Shown: positions 1 to 11,327 of the stretch, in pieces | Numbering within the stretch: position 1 is the stretch's first letter | Layout: every line of letters begins with the position of its first letter | NCBI GenBank assembly: GCA_907163375.1 | Contig: CAJQUW010009243.1 | Span: 260,501-324,500, forward strand | From: Prostheceraeus crozeri | Lineage: Eukaryota > Platyhelminthes > Polycladida > Euryleptidae | Reading direction: 5' to 3' | DNA: 64,000 bases | The notes under the pieces: model-generated | The model's input: only the letters and a program-made list of their open reading frames with translations | Database searches by the model: none | Told to the model about the DNA's origin: nothing | Translations under genes and position numbers: made by a program

Positions 1-340
1 AAATTACAAATTCATGCATATTCTCATTAATAAATAAAATAAAATCTGCATCATCATCATCACTGTAGTTATAATATCTATATAACTTTCTAAGTAAGCT
101 ACGAAATACTCAAGAAGGAAACTTTGTTCTCTACAAGATATCTATGCAATATGATTGTGTCAACGTTGCGCTATGCAAAAGATCAACCATTGATTGAAGG
201 TTTCATTGACGCTAGCCGATTACATTCAAATTTTGAATCCTAGATATCTAAACCACGTGTGAATATTCGTACCTTTATATACTATGTCGATTTTGTTTCA
301 AATGTTTACTTCATTCGTTGATGGACGGTGAGATAGTGCC

Positions 341-2340
341 ATGCCGAGAGAAAAACCAAGTCATGAAAATAATAGAAAACGGGTTTGCTTGCTTTGCTTT
401 AAGAAAACAAAAGAGATGAGAACAATAACTGATCAGCAAAAAACGACGATCGAAGAACATCTGATAAATGGACTTGACTGGAACGACGATCGACTACCCT
501 GCGTCCTTTGTGGATCGTGTAGAATTATGATTTTAGAATACTCCAGAGGAATATTCCATCACAGGATCGACGTTTTTACCGATTTTTCATCGCTATTGTC
601 GAGTCGACTTCCACATGTATTACGGTCAAATACATCGTGTACGTGTCTGATTTGCGCAATTGCCGGCTCAAAGATTGGTACCAACCTCGACTCATCGAAC
701 ACCTCATCAGCTTCTAGTGATCCATCTTCACGAGTTTCGTCATCAGGATATCCAGAATATAGTGACAAAAACAAAATGTTCTCATTTCGTTTCGTCCCAT
801 AAGCAATGAAGGTCTGCAGCTTTTGTTTGACTATCCTAAAGAAAGGAAAATCACACGTATGTACAAATACGAAGCGACATGAAAACTTGAAAGAGCTCTC
901 TTCACTTGGCGCTACAGCAAATCCTAGTGCAAAGTTAGCATCCGATCTAATCAATGATGTAGCAACGGACGAATCAACTGGTTGTGTAACTTTACCAACT
1001 CACACCGGTCGCCCTGTGAGATATCGACGGGATTCCACATGCGCAAAGTTGTTCGACAAGTGTCCTCAACGATTCTCATCTGATGACATGCTTGATATAC
1101 AAGTTGATATGCAACTCTCTAAGCGGCAAACTTTACGCTTGGCTTCTCATATTCGTGCGAATAATGATCGCTCTATTGTAGAACCCAGATTGAAAGATAG
1201 GCTTGACGACAGGAGTCAACTTTTGGATTCTTACTTTACTGAAAAGAAACTTGAATTCGTCGTGTCGTCGAATCAAAGTAGTGAAAGTCTTATCTTTTGC
1301 CACGACTTGGAGAGCTTTATCAACGATATTGTCCAGCGACAACGCATTTCAGAGCCGGTTCTGAAGTTTGGTGTTGACGGAGGAGGCGGCTTCTGAAAAT
1401 ATGCTTGAGTTTCGTCGAAACCGGTCAGCCAGAGAGCATGAATCAAAACTGTCGGAGGAGTATGTCCTCTTCGAAGGATACCGGTGTCAGGAAACTTTTC
1501 ATTGTGGCACTTGCTCCCAATGTAGACGAGAGCTATACGAACATGCTCAAAATATGGATTCACCTTCGCATGAGAGAGAGCTTTGGAATAGCACGCGCTA
1601 TCCTCTTCGTTTCGCTACGGATCTGAAGATGGCGAACATTCTTCTAGGACTTATGAGTCATTCGTCTAGTCACCCATGTTCTTGGTGCCGTGCCCACCGT
1701 GACAATCTGAAATCGAATGCTGCCCCACGCACACTCGGTAATATAACAGAACAATTCTGGAAGTTTTACCAGCAGAACTCCGACAGAACTGCCGCTAAAA
1801 GGTATGACAATGTCATCCATGTTCCGCTGTTGAAAGGTGAGCTTGATCAACGCGTTGTTGAAGTGTTGCCTCCACCGGAGTTGCAAGTGTTGTCATGTGG
1901 AATGTAGTGTTATTCATGGCGGTTCATTTGATGGAAACGCTTGCAAAAAGTTGTTGACCCGAACTGATTCTTTGCGGGCAATGTGTCCCCTTCGTTGTTT
2001 ACGATATGTCACTGCTTTGGAAGATTTTAATCTCGTTGTGAATTCATGTTTTGGAGAAACTTTGAATCCTCAATTTCGTAGACACATTGAAAAATTTCGT
2101 GATAGCTACATGGCTTTGGGGATTCAAGTTACTCCAAAAGTGCATGCTGTTTTTTATCATGTTGGAGAATTTTGTTCTTCGAACAATTGCTCTTTAGGTG
2201 TCTGGAGTGAGCAAGCCAGTGAATCGGTACATGCTGACTTCAAGAAAGTATGGAATAGGTATAAAGTTGTATCTAGTCACACGAATTATTTCGAAATGTT
2301 GCTGCGTGCAGTATGTGATTATAATTGCATGCATTTGTAG
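341..2340 (+). pseudogene. Transposase-like gene of a repeated, unnamed invertebrate family
   Basis: The reading frame is broken. An in-frame stop lies at about 800, frame changes occur near 1390, 1560-1630 and 1840-1900, and a short stretch after the VLPPPELQ motif is missing. Recognisable blocks in order are an N-terminal Cys-rich zone (CLLCF, CVLCGSC, CTCLIC), KFGVDGGGGF, ATDLKMANILLGLM, HPCSWCRAH, HGGSFDGNACKKLL, and a C-terminal WSEQASESVHADFKKVWNRY followed by LLRAVCDYNCMHL. I recall these blocks from many uncharacterised repeated proteins in cnidarian and arthropod genomes. The acidic residues in GVDGG and SEQxxExxH could be part of a DDE-type catalytic site, but that is inference. Flanking inverted repeats support a transposase role. 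Confidence 0.6.
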
Positions 2341-2446
2341 GCAAACTTGTCTTTTATTTGTAATGTTTTGTAGTGTGTTTTTGTAGTAACGTGCGTGATT
2401 ATAATTGCATATATTTATAGACAGAGTTCTCTTTTCTTTGTAGTCT
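2311..2446. repeat. Two-copy tandem duplication, about 84-bp period
   Basis: The stretch gtgattataattgcat plus about 35 following bases at 2311 recurs in diverged form at 2395. It overlaps the end of the transposase-like gene and its 3' flank. Confidence 0.6.
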
Positions 2447-2780
2447 TCGTTTATGAATGTGAATTATATTGATTCGATCATTACTACATTGCTTTTATTG
2501 TTGCTTAATGGTTTTAATGCGGTAGCCTATATAGGTACCTACGATTTAACCTTAAATTTATGACTGCAAATATACAGGCCTACATGCATGTAATTTAAGT
2601 TTGATCATAAGTACATGTAATCATGATGATAGGATTGTCAGATAGCAAGCAGATGAGGCAGTAAAAATGATTGATTTATCCACAACATATGTCTTTACAA
2701 CTGGAACAAAGATTCTTATAAGTAAATCCCACTAAGCTTCGATATAACTCTAACGATGAGTATGCATGAATTTGTAATTT

Positions 2781-3428
2781 ATGGCTTTTATTGATTTTGG
2801 CGGCCATCTTGGAAACTGAGAAGACTAGTTTAACCATTGAAATATATCTGAAAAATTGTGAAATATATTATTTACAATTTCTGTTACTTGATTAATGATT
2901 TTTTCGTAGCCAAAGGTTGGCCTGTAATCGATTAAATATAGCCAAGTAACCAAAAATTTCGAAAAAAGGCGCCATTTTGGATTTTCGTGGATTCCAAAGA
3001 AGGACACAAGCAGAAGATTTCGTTTTGGGTCGCAAATCACTAGTATGGATCCACTAAACACGATTGTGAAGGAATTTTGAATGGAGGAGTTGTGACCACT
3101 AATAGTCACGCCAGTGTTGCGAAAACATTTCATCAATCTATTGAAGATTTACAAAAATTGGCTCAATTCATTTATTTTTAAGCATTTAGACTTAATATGC
3201 AGTGATCGTCTTGTCCAACCTTTCCATCAAGCAATCAATTTCTCAAACCAGTCAATGCCAAAGCTACAATGCTGACTGTTGCACAACTCATCTCATGTTC
3301 ACTTCATGAATTACTTGTACTCAGCTTTATTCAACTTGACATTATTATTGACAACCAATGAAAAATATATAATGTTATAAGCAATCATCATTACTAGCTT
3401 CGTTTTATCCTTTTTCTAAATACTAGCG
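2781..3428. other. Intergenic stretch, nothing recognised
   Basis: AT-rich DNA between the first transposon and a LINE remnant. A minus-strand open stretch at 2825-3136 shows no family resemblance. I see no RNA gene or repeat structure. Confidence 0.5.
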
Positions 3429-3795
3429 ATGGCGACTACAGAATACAAAGATCGAATACAAGCAGCCCGAAGAAAAATGGAGAGACGCATTGTCGGTATT
3501 TCCTACCGCGAACGAAAAAGTTACACTGAAATTGGTTCCATCAGTAAAGTGCAAGATGTGTGCGAGATAATAAAGAAACTGGAGTGAAGCTGGGCAGGCC
3601 ATGTCAGCCGCTACGGAGACGACCGTTGGTCCTAACGTTTGACTGAATGGACCCCTCATGGACTCGGACGTTCTGTTGGATGTCCAAGAAGGAGATGGAG
3701 ACGGGACATTGACAGCTTCTACGGCGCCGTCAACTGGGGTGCTGCCGTGCAGAATCGACGGCTGTGGAAGTCAGGGGGCAAGGCCTTTTCCTGAA
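3429..3795 (+). pseudogene. LINE reverse-transcriptase C-terminal tail
   Basis: In one frame this encodes the C-terminal end typical of animal endonuclease/reverse-transcriptase LINEs: ARRKMERRIVGISYRERKS, then SWAGHVSRYGDDRW, LTEWTPHG, RRRWRRDID and a terminal NRRLWKSGGKAFS. Two in-frame stops interrupt it (a TGA before SWAGH and a TAA after DDRWS). Everything upstream of the thumb region is missing, as expected for 5' truncated insertion. No 3' tail repeat or target duplication was identified. Confidence 0.75.
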
Positions 3796-4013
3796 CCGAC
3801 GGGACACATATAGGCTGCCCTTAAGTAAATAAGTAATAGTAAAATAGTATAGTCAATGTGCTATAACAACCAATTTAACACTTTCTGCACATCTAGTAGC
3901 CTACCGTCTGCACAGTGCATACATGTGGGCTTCGCTGTGATATTTGTTAAGTGTTGATGTAGTCAAAATTTGTATGAACAGTAAAATAGAAGCATACACA
4001 ATCATCATCTCAC

Positions 4014-4183
4014 CTTAAATTTTTGTACATTGGACCGCCGTACTCATCGTAATTCCATATACCTCCAGCACGTGACGTCCTTTCATATATAGTTATGTGA
4101 TAGTTGGATGGCGGTCTCAAAAGCGATCGGAGGGCAATGATGCCAGCTGGACCAGCTCCAATGATACAAATACGCTTGCCAGC
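4014..4183 (-). CDS. FMO exon with FAD-binding Rossmann motif
   Basis: A 170-bp internal exon of a flavin-containing monooxygenase. The minus-strand reading begins after an acceptor (ttgattgtag) and ends at a GTGAGA donor. It encodes KRICIIGAGPAG, the GxGxxG dinucleotide-binding loop that holds FAD at the N-terminus of FMOs, and then YERTSRAGGIWNYDEYGG, matching the family's E..xxGGxW segment. FMOs add oxygen to soft nucleophiles using NADPH and FAD, usually at the endoplasmic reticulum. This exon lies downstream of the terminal exon at 53064-53690 on the same strand, so it belongs to a second FMO gene running out of the window to the left. A 5' exon with the start codon must lie between 4184 and 53063, but I could not find it. 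No obvious next coding exon appears below 4014. Confidence 0.88.
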
Positions 4184-4608
4184 CTACAATCAAAGGAATC
4201 GTTCTTCAATGAAATCACACTGACAAGAAAATAATTGAATTTCTTGATTAATGGCTCACATGAAGTGGCTATTAAATTTAGAAGTAATTATTGCATATAA
4301 TGAAATTCTTGGTCTAGCTGCGATTAAAACTTAAAATTGTATAATATTACAAAGTAGGTGTAATGTGGATCATTATTAAGCAAATCATATACACGAACTT
4401 AGTCAACTGAGCAAGTAAAAAGGGCTTTGCGCGCGTACAAATCTGCGGCATGCACGTAGAATTTTTTGTCTATGACATAGATGATCAACAAGCTTTGGGT
4501 CAACTCAAGTACATGCACAATTGATCATTCGCATCCATTCTTTATCTCCCAAACAAGGTTCTACCGATTTCGACTACTCTTTCAAAGGTATTCCCACCTT
4601 CAGCGCAC
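4184..4608. other. Intron or 5' flank of FMO, nothing recognised
   Basis: AT-rich sequence between the FMO exon acceptor and an hAT remnant. It holds only the expected pyrimidine-rich acceptor. Confidence 0.4.
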
Positions 4609-5337
4609 ATGCCGCACGCAATCGAGATGTGCAAGGATCAAATTATTGATTTAGACAACAATTATGTACCAAGGAAAGTTCTACAGGATGCTTGGGACCA
4701 GCGCTCAAAGGAGCTGCTTGGCGTACGGACTGATGACGCTACGCAGTGGATTAATGAAATTACATCGACGTACACAAGCCTTGTTGATGTCACTTCATCA
4801 AAGGTTCCAGAACCCGAGGTTCTCGCTGCATTCCGTATCTTTGACGACCTGATCGCCTCACTTACGCTGTCGTCGATCTTGATCTTTTGAGCTACAAATT
4901 CTCGATCGAAGACCCGGGCCAAGTTTTGCCGAGAAAGTCCTTCGAGTAAATTTGATTATCCTGCGTCCACCAGATGTGCAGGTGATGTATGCACGATGGT
5001 ACTACGCGACCCGATATATGAGACGATGTGGCCAAATATCGTTCATCTCGACAAAATCGCTCTGTCACTGTCATTAACGTCTGTCGACAATGAGGGCGGC
5101 TTCAGTGTTATGAAGTTAACGAAGACTCCCCACAGAAATCGATTACTCGATGGAACACTGTCCGCGCTTTTAAATGCTACCATCAATGGACCAGATGAGC
5201 TCTCAGAAGACGAAGCTAAAGAGTTTGCAAAAATCTGGTTAGAAAACAAGCCAAGGCGCAAAGTGACTGAAAGAGTTCGACAAAATATTGAAAAATTTGA
5301 GAAAAAGCGTGCAGAGCAAAGGGGAAAGAAGACATAG
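4609..5337 (+). pseudogene. hAT-type transposase remnant, dimerisation region
   Basis: The end of this stretch encodes IVHLDKIALSLSLTSVDNEG followed by GFSVMKLTKTPHRNRL and LLNATINGPDEL. This fits the C-terminal dimerisation region of hAT-derived proteins (consensus like LPVSTADVERGFSTMNRIKTKLRNRL). The upstream part (PHAIEMCKDQIIDLDNNYVP and WDQRSKELLGV) lies in another frame, with a stop near 4890 and a frame change before 4996. The BED finger and catalytic core are missing. It is either a relic of a transposon or of a ZNF862-like host copy. No terminal repeats were found. Confidence 0.65.
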
Positions 5338-5479
5338 CAAAGCAGACAGACCGATGACGCGGAAAGCAGAGACAATGATCACGACTACGACATTAATGAC
5401 ACGAGTGCAGTTCTTATGTCACAAAAGTAATAACTGATTTTGAGACAGAACGATTTTTCTTTTGACTACGATGAGGATG

Positions 5480-6150
5480 CGAAAGCAAAAATACGGCATT
5501 CCCTTTAGTAATGGCTTTAATAAAAATGAGTAGCTAAAAATATTTACACGGCAAACGTTTCGCGACGCAGTCGCTGCTTCAGTGCACTAAAAAGAAGGTA
5601 AAAGCAGTCAGAGTGCGTGGTTTATATATCAGGATGATAATACCGTAGACAGAGTATCTCTCAGCCAACCAGCTCGTCTTTGCGATTCAACTGTGGTCTC
5701 CTATTTCTGATGTAGCGAGCTTCAGTCAGACGATTTTCAAGAGGCGAACTATGCTTGGCAATGATATTGATTGTGAAATCGAAAATGTCAAGGTTACTGT
5801 CGTGGTCATTTATCGAATGTTCGGAGAGGGCACTAGTATTGTTCTGCAAGCGCAAGCTACGTTCATGCTCCTCGAAACGAATTTTAAAAGGCCTATTAGT
5901 TTGCCCAATGTAACTTTTGCTACAATGTTTACAAACAAGTTCGTAAACCACAAAGCGCACATCGCAGGGATAAGGGTTGTCGAGAAGATTACAGAGGTTA
6001 CAGTTTACATGTTTTTTAGCAGATTTTTTAGAAAAGTATTGGCTAGTGGTTTTATTAGGTTTGCTTATCAAGGTTACAGGCAGTTTGTATTTTCTTATTA
6101 AATTATTGATTACACTAATTATCTTTTGACTACATTATTCATAAGTACGT
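5480..6150 (-). pseudogene. Penelope-like element 3' end with GIY-YIG endonuclease
   Basis: The 136-codon reading frame at 5661-6071 extends upstream in frame as SVINNLIRKYKLPVTLISKP. It carries Cys residues (NCNLCNLL) and then the GIY-YIG core: VVYELVCKHCSKSYIGQTNR, PFKIRFEEH, and a later ENRLTEARYIRNRRPQLN. This endonuclease is fused to the reverse transcriptase in Penelope-like retroelements. Only the endonuclease and 3' flank survive here. The AT-rich 3' part continues to about 5480. The reverse transcriptase is absent, so this is a 5' truncated copy. Confidence 0.8.
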
Positions 6151-6267
6151 ATAATTACCATAAGACTTCATTCATTGACGATTATGTATTGTTGTAAATT
6201 GAATATTAATGAATTAATGAACGACTGACTTCTTGTACACAGCTTTCTTCAGACCATGTAGGCCTAA

Positions 6268-6906
6268 GGGTACTTATGGTTTATCTCCCCTCCCCACGCT
6301 TTCAAATTTGTCTAAAATCCGTGAAAATGAATCAATCGTCACAAAACTTTAGAGACACGTATTTAAGTATATTTTCTACCCATATGCAAAAATTTAAGCA
6401 GATCGGACAAGTACTTTTGAATTAGGGGCGATAACTTGAAGAACGGCGATGTCTGCAGCTTGATTTGACTTCGTCTGACCCCATCTGAGCATAAAGCACT
6501 TAAGGTCAACAATAGTCATTTCCCGACAACTCGTGAAGTGATAATGACCACGCCACATTCTTTATACTAACATTTTCAGCTTAAGAAAGGTGTGGCAAGG
6601 TAGTGGTCGTGGGACGTGCTATTTGAAAGCAGTGGATGAGACGAAGAGGGAGAGAGAACAATGCACACACGAGTAACAATAATGCGTCGAACAAACAAGT
6701 CAAATGAAGCTGTTGATATCGCTACACTATACATTATCGCCCCTAATTCAGAAAGTGCTTGTCGGATTTGCATAGATTTTTGCATGTGGGTAGAAAATAT
6801 GCAGAAGTACGTCTACTTGAAGTTTGGTGACGATTGATTCATTTGGGCAGATTTTAGAAAAATTTGAAAACCTGGGGGGTGGGGAGATAACCCACAAATA
6901 CTGGCC
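6268..6906. mobile_element. Foldback MITE with about 170-bp inverted arms
   Basis: The left arm, about 6268-6435, reads outside-in from gggtacttat through tctcccctccccac to aattaggggcgataa. The right arm, about 6735-6906, is its diverged reverse complement (ttatcgcccctaattcag inward, ggtggggagataa outward). A matching taa sits immediately outside each arm (6265-6267 and 6907-6909), suggesting a short TA-type target duplication. No transposase is encoded. Exact tips are uncertain by a few bases. Confidence 0.75.
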
Positions 6907-7329
6907 TAAGATTGTTCGATGCATATTTTGTGCCGTAAGTGAAATGCATTTCTAAACTCAATCAGGACTGATACCTTGTACACAGATATCCACAAACCCT
7001 GCTTTATCGTTCCATAAAGACTTGTGTACTTGAAACGTTTTTTATTCATGCTCCTCGAATTGCGAAAATATGGATATGGATTTATGTGGACGATAGCATA
7101 AAGATAATAATAAAATATTGGAATAGGCCTTAATGACGAAATGAAATTTCATACAGCTTCAAGATGTATGCTAAATGAGTTTTTAATGATTTTTGCTTTA
7201 TCTGCCATAGTTACTACATTGAGGTTTCGGCTATTTTTGCGTGCGTGTAAGCAAATCCTTAAAAAACACTGAATATCATCCTTATCTATAACCTATAAAG
7301 AATCGGATCTAAATTAATCCATATAGCTG
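6907..7329. other. Intergenic, nothing recognised
   Basis: AT-rich sequence between a foldback element and a LINE 3' end. It contains no convincing reading frame or structure. Confidence 0.4.
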
Positions 7330-7985
7330 TGGGGCATTTTCTAATATTCCGCTTCCTATTCCTGTAGTTTCAAAACTGAACATACTCGGAGTTATCCTGA
7401 ATAACAAGCTGACATGGGACGATCATGTTTCCAATATTTTGTCAAAAGGTAATAGACGATTCTTCATCTTAAGGAAATTGAAGAAGTTTGTGACATCGGT
7501 TGAACTTCAGCAAGTTTACAACGGCTTGATCCGATCAATTTATTAGTATTCCTGTCTATGTATCACCCCACGAAAACCTCGATAGTAAAAAGAGAGAGAC
7601 TAGACATCGTGCTCAGCGGTCAGCCAAACCATCAGACTCATGACCAGCTCACACAACAACAACAACATCTCTACTCTTCGTCAGAAAGAGAAGAGATCGC
7701 CAAACGACTCTTCTGAGGCAGCTGTAAAAAAATAAAATCATCTTGAACATACATATACATACGAAATTCAAACAACACAGCAAGCACACACATCCAAAAT
7801 TACTCGTACTGAAAGGTATCAAGGATCCTTCTTTCCACGAGTCACTAATACTTTTAATTAATTGAAAATAACTATTTTTCTTTGATTTTCTTAACTTGTA
7901 ACTAACTTTTTTAGCTCTATGGTGATGATTCGTATATCAATATCCTATGTCTGTACGATTTTCAATTATTTTTGAAATAAACGCT

Positions 7986-8016
<31 letters not shown>
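7330..8016 (+). pseudogene. LINE 3' end with (TTA)n tail
   Basis: From 7355 one frame encodes the reverse-transcriptase thumb and connection typical of CR1/L2/Jockey-like LINEs: VVSKLNILGVILNNKLTWDD, HVSNILSKGNRRFFILRKLK, VTSVELQQVYNGLIRSIY, followed by an in-frame stop where LEYCSPVW-like sequence is normally found. The rest is a degraded C-terminus and 3' UTR ending in a (TTA)n microsatellite at about 7990-8016, a usual tail for this group. Severe 5' truncation and several stops make it dead. Confidence 0.75.
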
Positions 8017-8086
8017 GCGTATTGCTAATTCAACAAAATCAGTCAATTTTTCTTCAATTCTTGCTCAATTAAAGAACATGCGTTGT

Positions 8087-8655
8087 CTATCTCGCTGATT
8101 TCTTCCCTTTTTTCAAAGCAGAACACTTCAGTGCATTTGACTTTGAAAGCAAGAATGAAATTATCGCACTTTCTCTACTTCGAGAGCAAGACAGTGAGCC
8201 TCTTCTGAGGGATGGTCCTGTTCTTTTGCGAGTCTTCTCTCGGACAACTCCTCCTGAGAAAAATAAATTCACATAAGGCAACATTAGTGAATAGCGCCTT
8301 TTTTATTTATATTTGCTCGCTTTCTTTTTAGAAGCCTATGTTGTTCTTGTATACGTCCTCGTGAGCATTCAATCGACAACGCTGCTCGATATGCTGCTCT
8401 TCATTGCCGCTGAATTCGCCTCAGATGGTCATCGATCGGAACCTCAGATTCATCTCCGCATTTCGACAACGCATCATGCATTTGAAATGAAATGAAATGA
8501 GATATGAAATGTCCCTTATTTTTCTGTGATTTACTTACATGGCGAATAACCATAATCGCCTTTCCTGACAATCCATCACGAAGTATCTTTTTGATGACAG
8601 AGAAACCTCTCTCAATGGAAGCTTGACCGTGAGAGAGGGTCAGAAAAAATGATTG
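8087..8655 (-). pseudogene. hAT-derived gene, C-terminal part with exon-like structure
   Basis: On the minus strand 8539-8655 encodes QSFFLTLSHGQASIERGFSV and IKKILRDGLSG, the conserved SHGQAxxERGFS block of a widespread hAT-derived invertebrate protein. It is preceded by a plausible acceptor (ttgctcacag) and followed by a GTAAGT donor. Further downstream, 8087-8284 contains a basic stretch ending IISFLLSKSNALKCSALKKG, which matches the SFLxKSNALR-like tail of the same family. The linking part contains a stop. The protein function is unknown. It could be a decaying transposon or the last exons of a domesticated gene. Confidence 0.55.
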
Positions 8656-8689
8656 CTGTGAGCAAGGGGAAGGAAGAACTTTTGTCTAA

Positions 8690-9540
8690 TATCTAAGAAA
8701 GAAATCATCTAATCGTGGTTTTATCTCAGCATTTATCAAATCTCCAATGTGTATACAGCTTCGGTTTTATTAAATGAACTCGAGGTGAATACAATTGGAA
8801 TTGCTTCCAAATGTGAGACATGCTCATTTATGCAGTTTTGAAGAAATTAACACGGAATTAACTGATAATGATGGTATAAAGCAGGAAATGATATTATTTT
8901 ACAGATCCTCTGTGTCATGACAGCCTTGGAAAGGTAATGTTTGTTAAATTAGCAACTCGATGGGCTGCTATTGCTTTCATGCTGAACCTCAAGAGAATTT
9001 TCTTAAGCGTGATCATATCGTCAGCAACCTCCCACTGGTAGAGCAAAATAACTTAATCAAAGACAATGATTTTAATTGACTTAAAAAGACGTACGAGTAA
9101 ATGGTTCCACATCACTATTCAGATTCAAGAAATGAAACATATATTTAGTGAATCATAAAATCATACCGATGAAAATTGAATTAAAAACTTGAAATTACAA
9201 CCAAGAAGGCACAATAAGATGTTGACTTTTTCATGAAGACTTCCATTATAATGCCGTTCATTAGATTTCATTGATCATCAGCATAATTTCCGCTTAGTTA
9301 CGATGCTTGCTTGTTATCAAATATTCATTCCTTTTGATATGCAACTTGTTCCATACTACGTCATGTCGGTAGTACATAAATTGTCAAAAATTTAGCTTTT
9401 TCAAAACTGCTCAAATAATTTTTGGACCTCACAAACGCAATCTCCGCAAAAAACTGAATCTTTTCATGCAAAAAGTTTCACTGTATACAGATACTTTTTA
9501 AGTCGACACTCTACTTACATATGCTTACTCTATGATGGTA
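8690..9540 (+). repeat. Copy 1 of repeat family X (about 850 bp)
   Basis: Colinear, diverged homology runs from about 8700 to 9540 against 44090-44850 (same strand) and 49327-50155 (opposite strand). Shared landmarks include gtgtcatgacagccttgga, ttcttaagcgtgatcatatc, agtgaatcataaaatcat, actgctcaaataat, and the right tip cactctacttacatatgctt. The copy at 49327-50155 has inverted tips, so X is probably a non-autonomous DNA element. No coding sequence is present. Confidence 0.65.
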
Positions 9541-10039
9541 TCCGCTCCTAATTGAAACAGAACATTTTGAAAATTTTGGAAGCCTTAAGAATTTGTATAC
9601 TTGCTGTGTTCAGATTGATGTTTATCTGATGTAAATTAAAAAAATTGGCGAACAACAATGTTAATTGACAGAAAATAATTTAATTCAATATTAATATTCA
9701 ATATTTCGGCATGCGTCTTTGTCATGAACTATGAAAAGAAAGAACATAATGCAAGCAAAGTTAATATACAACATTAAAGTTCAGAAGCTGTCAAGAAGTA
9801 AAATATGCTTGGAAGTACATAAAGGACCACATAGAAATATAGTGAGAATAATCAAGATGGATTGCAAGATCATAGATCTGTAAAAGCGCTTTCCCCATCC
9901 AACCTCCCACAGTGTATCAGGCAAATTGCTTGTTGATTTCTGGGCTTAATTGCCAGATGTTGTTCATTTCAAACTTTTTTTTAAGTGTGGACCATGGGTG
10001 TGACCATGAGATGTTAGATATGATAAATGAAATATTAGA
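9541..10039. other. Intergenic, nothing recognised
   Basis: AT-rich sequence between repeat X and a retroelement fragment. No reading frame or repeat pattern is visible. Confidence 0.35.
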
Positions 10040-10536
10040 GATATTTCTGATGCTTAAAAACCTTTGAGCAAGAAACTAAAGATTCTCTAATTCCTGCATT
10101 CATAGGAGGAAGAACAGCTTCGAAAATTATGCGAGATGTTTATAGTCTTCCTGCGCGATCTGGTGGATTAGGAATAAACAACCTCGTTGAAGAGGCAGAT
10201 TTTGAATACCAGAAGTCCTTTGACATCAACTCTAAATTGATTGAAGCTATCGTCAACCAATGCCATTTTGCTTATGACATAAGCCGAAATCTTGATGCAA
10301 TGTCAATTGTTAAACTAAGAAAGAGCAATCATTTCAAGAAAAAATTGAACCAAATTAAAGATGAGTTATCAGAATCAGATTTAAGATTACTGCAATTATC
10401 CACTGAAAAAAGTGCCTATGGATGGCTGACGTCTTTACCCTTAAAAAAGTATGGCTTTCTCTTAAACAAGCAACACTTTGATCTTCGATACTTGATCAAC
10501 ACACTTGATATCGAACACTTCGATATTCCCAGATGA
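10040..10536 (+). pseudogene. Retroelement polyprotein fragment, C-terminal to the RT
   Basis: A continuous frame runs through DSLIPAFIGGRTASKIMRDV, YSLPARSGGLGINN, AYGWLTSLPLKKYGFLLNK and FDLRYL. This order (LPARxGGLGI, then a SxWLTxLPLxxxGFxLxKxxFxDxxxLRY block) is the C-terminal region that follows the reverse transcriptase in a group of animal retroelements whose exact class I cannot settle here. Only this piece remains, so it is a fragment of an old insertion. It has no neighbours from the same element. Confidence 0.6.
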
Positions 10537-11094
10537 TAAGATTCATTCGACTGAGGCTAAGATTTGACATCCTCCGTGCATGCGCAATTTCTCTTGGCGG
10601 GAAGCGTCGCGAAAAGATACGTGATTCAACACGATAAACAAAATTCTTTTTATGATAAATATTTGCCTCCACAAATGCATCTGTCGTCACACTCTATTTG
10701 ATTTTGAGAATATTCGTATAAAATTTAAGTGTGCAGAGGCAAAAATTTATGTTACTAAAAGAATATTGCTTTTCATGTCGATTGCATTCATTGTGATTAT
10801 CTTTGTTGCTGAAACTCATTGAACTATATTTTTTCGCATAAAAGAATATCTTTAGCTGTCATCGTCTGATCATCTAATCCAAAAAGTTACTTTGCAGTTA
10901 CTGAACTTTAGACAACTGTCAGCATTAGGGCCTACATTATAGTTTAGTTGAATTCCACACTACATGACCAAGAAGTAATATAATGTCCTTTCTATCTTTC
11001 CGTCTCATTTTCAATTCCGATTCATACGTTTCCCATATCACCTTTGGCGGGGACATTTCATTTACAAAAAGATCAGAATTGTAGTGTATATATA
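10537..11094. other. Intergenic, nothing recognised
   Basis: AT-rich, no convincing gene. It may include further decayed sequence of the preceding retroelement fragment. Confidence 0.35.
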
Positions 11095-11327
11095 TTAGCA
11101 TACAGTCCGTTTTCTAAATCATTGCACAAGACGAAAAGCTCTTTTATCTCTTGTTCATTCTCATCAAATTTAACTGTATCTGCTCATTGTATTGATTACT
11201 GAAGATTACTAAACTTATTCAGGTCTGCGTAATATCCTCAAGAGAAAATTACCTCTGTCATTGAAAAGAAAGGTTTGCAATCAGTGCATCATACCTATTA
11301 CGAGCCCATAGCTTACCGAGCAGAAAC

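Larger units (their letters stand above)
1..2780 (+). mobile_element. DNA transposon with terminal inverted repeats, transposase decayed
   Basis: The first 20 bases of the window (aaattacaaattcatgcata) recur exactly inverted at 2761-2780, with weaker matching just inside. The pair encloses the transposase-like gene at 341-2340, so this is best read as one cut-and-paste element of about 2.8 kb. The left end coincides with the window edge, so the inverted repeat may extend further left and a target duplication cannot be checked. No other gene is seen inside. The superfamily is not certain. Confidence 0.7.

Noticed and set aside
559-954. Minus-strand frame opposite the transposase-like gene
   Set aside because: A shadow of the conserved plus-strand sequence.
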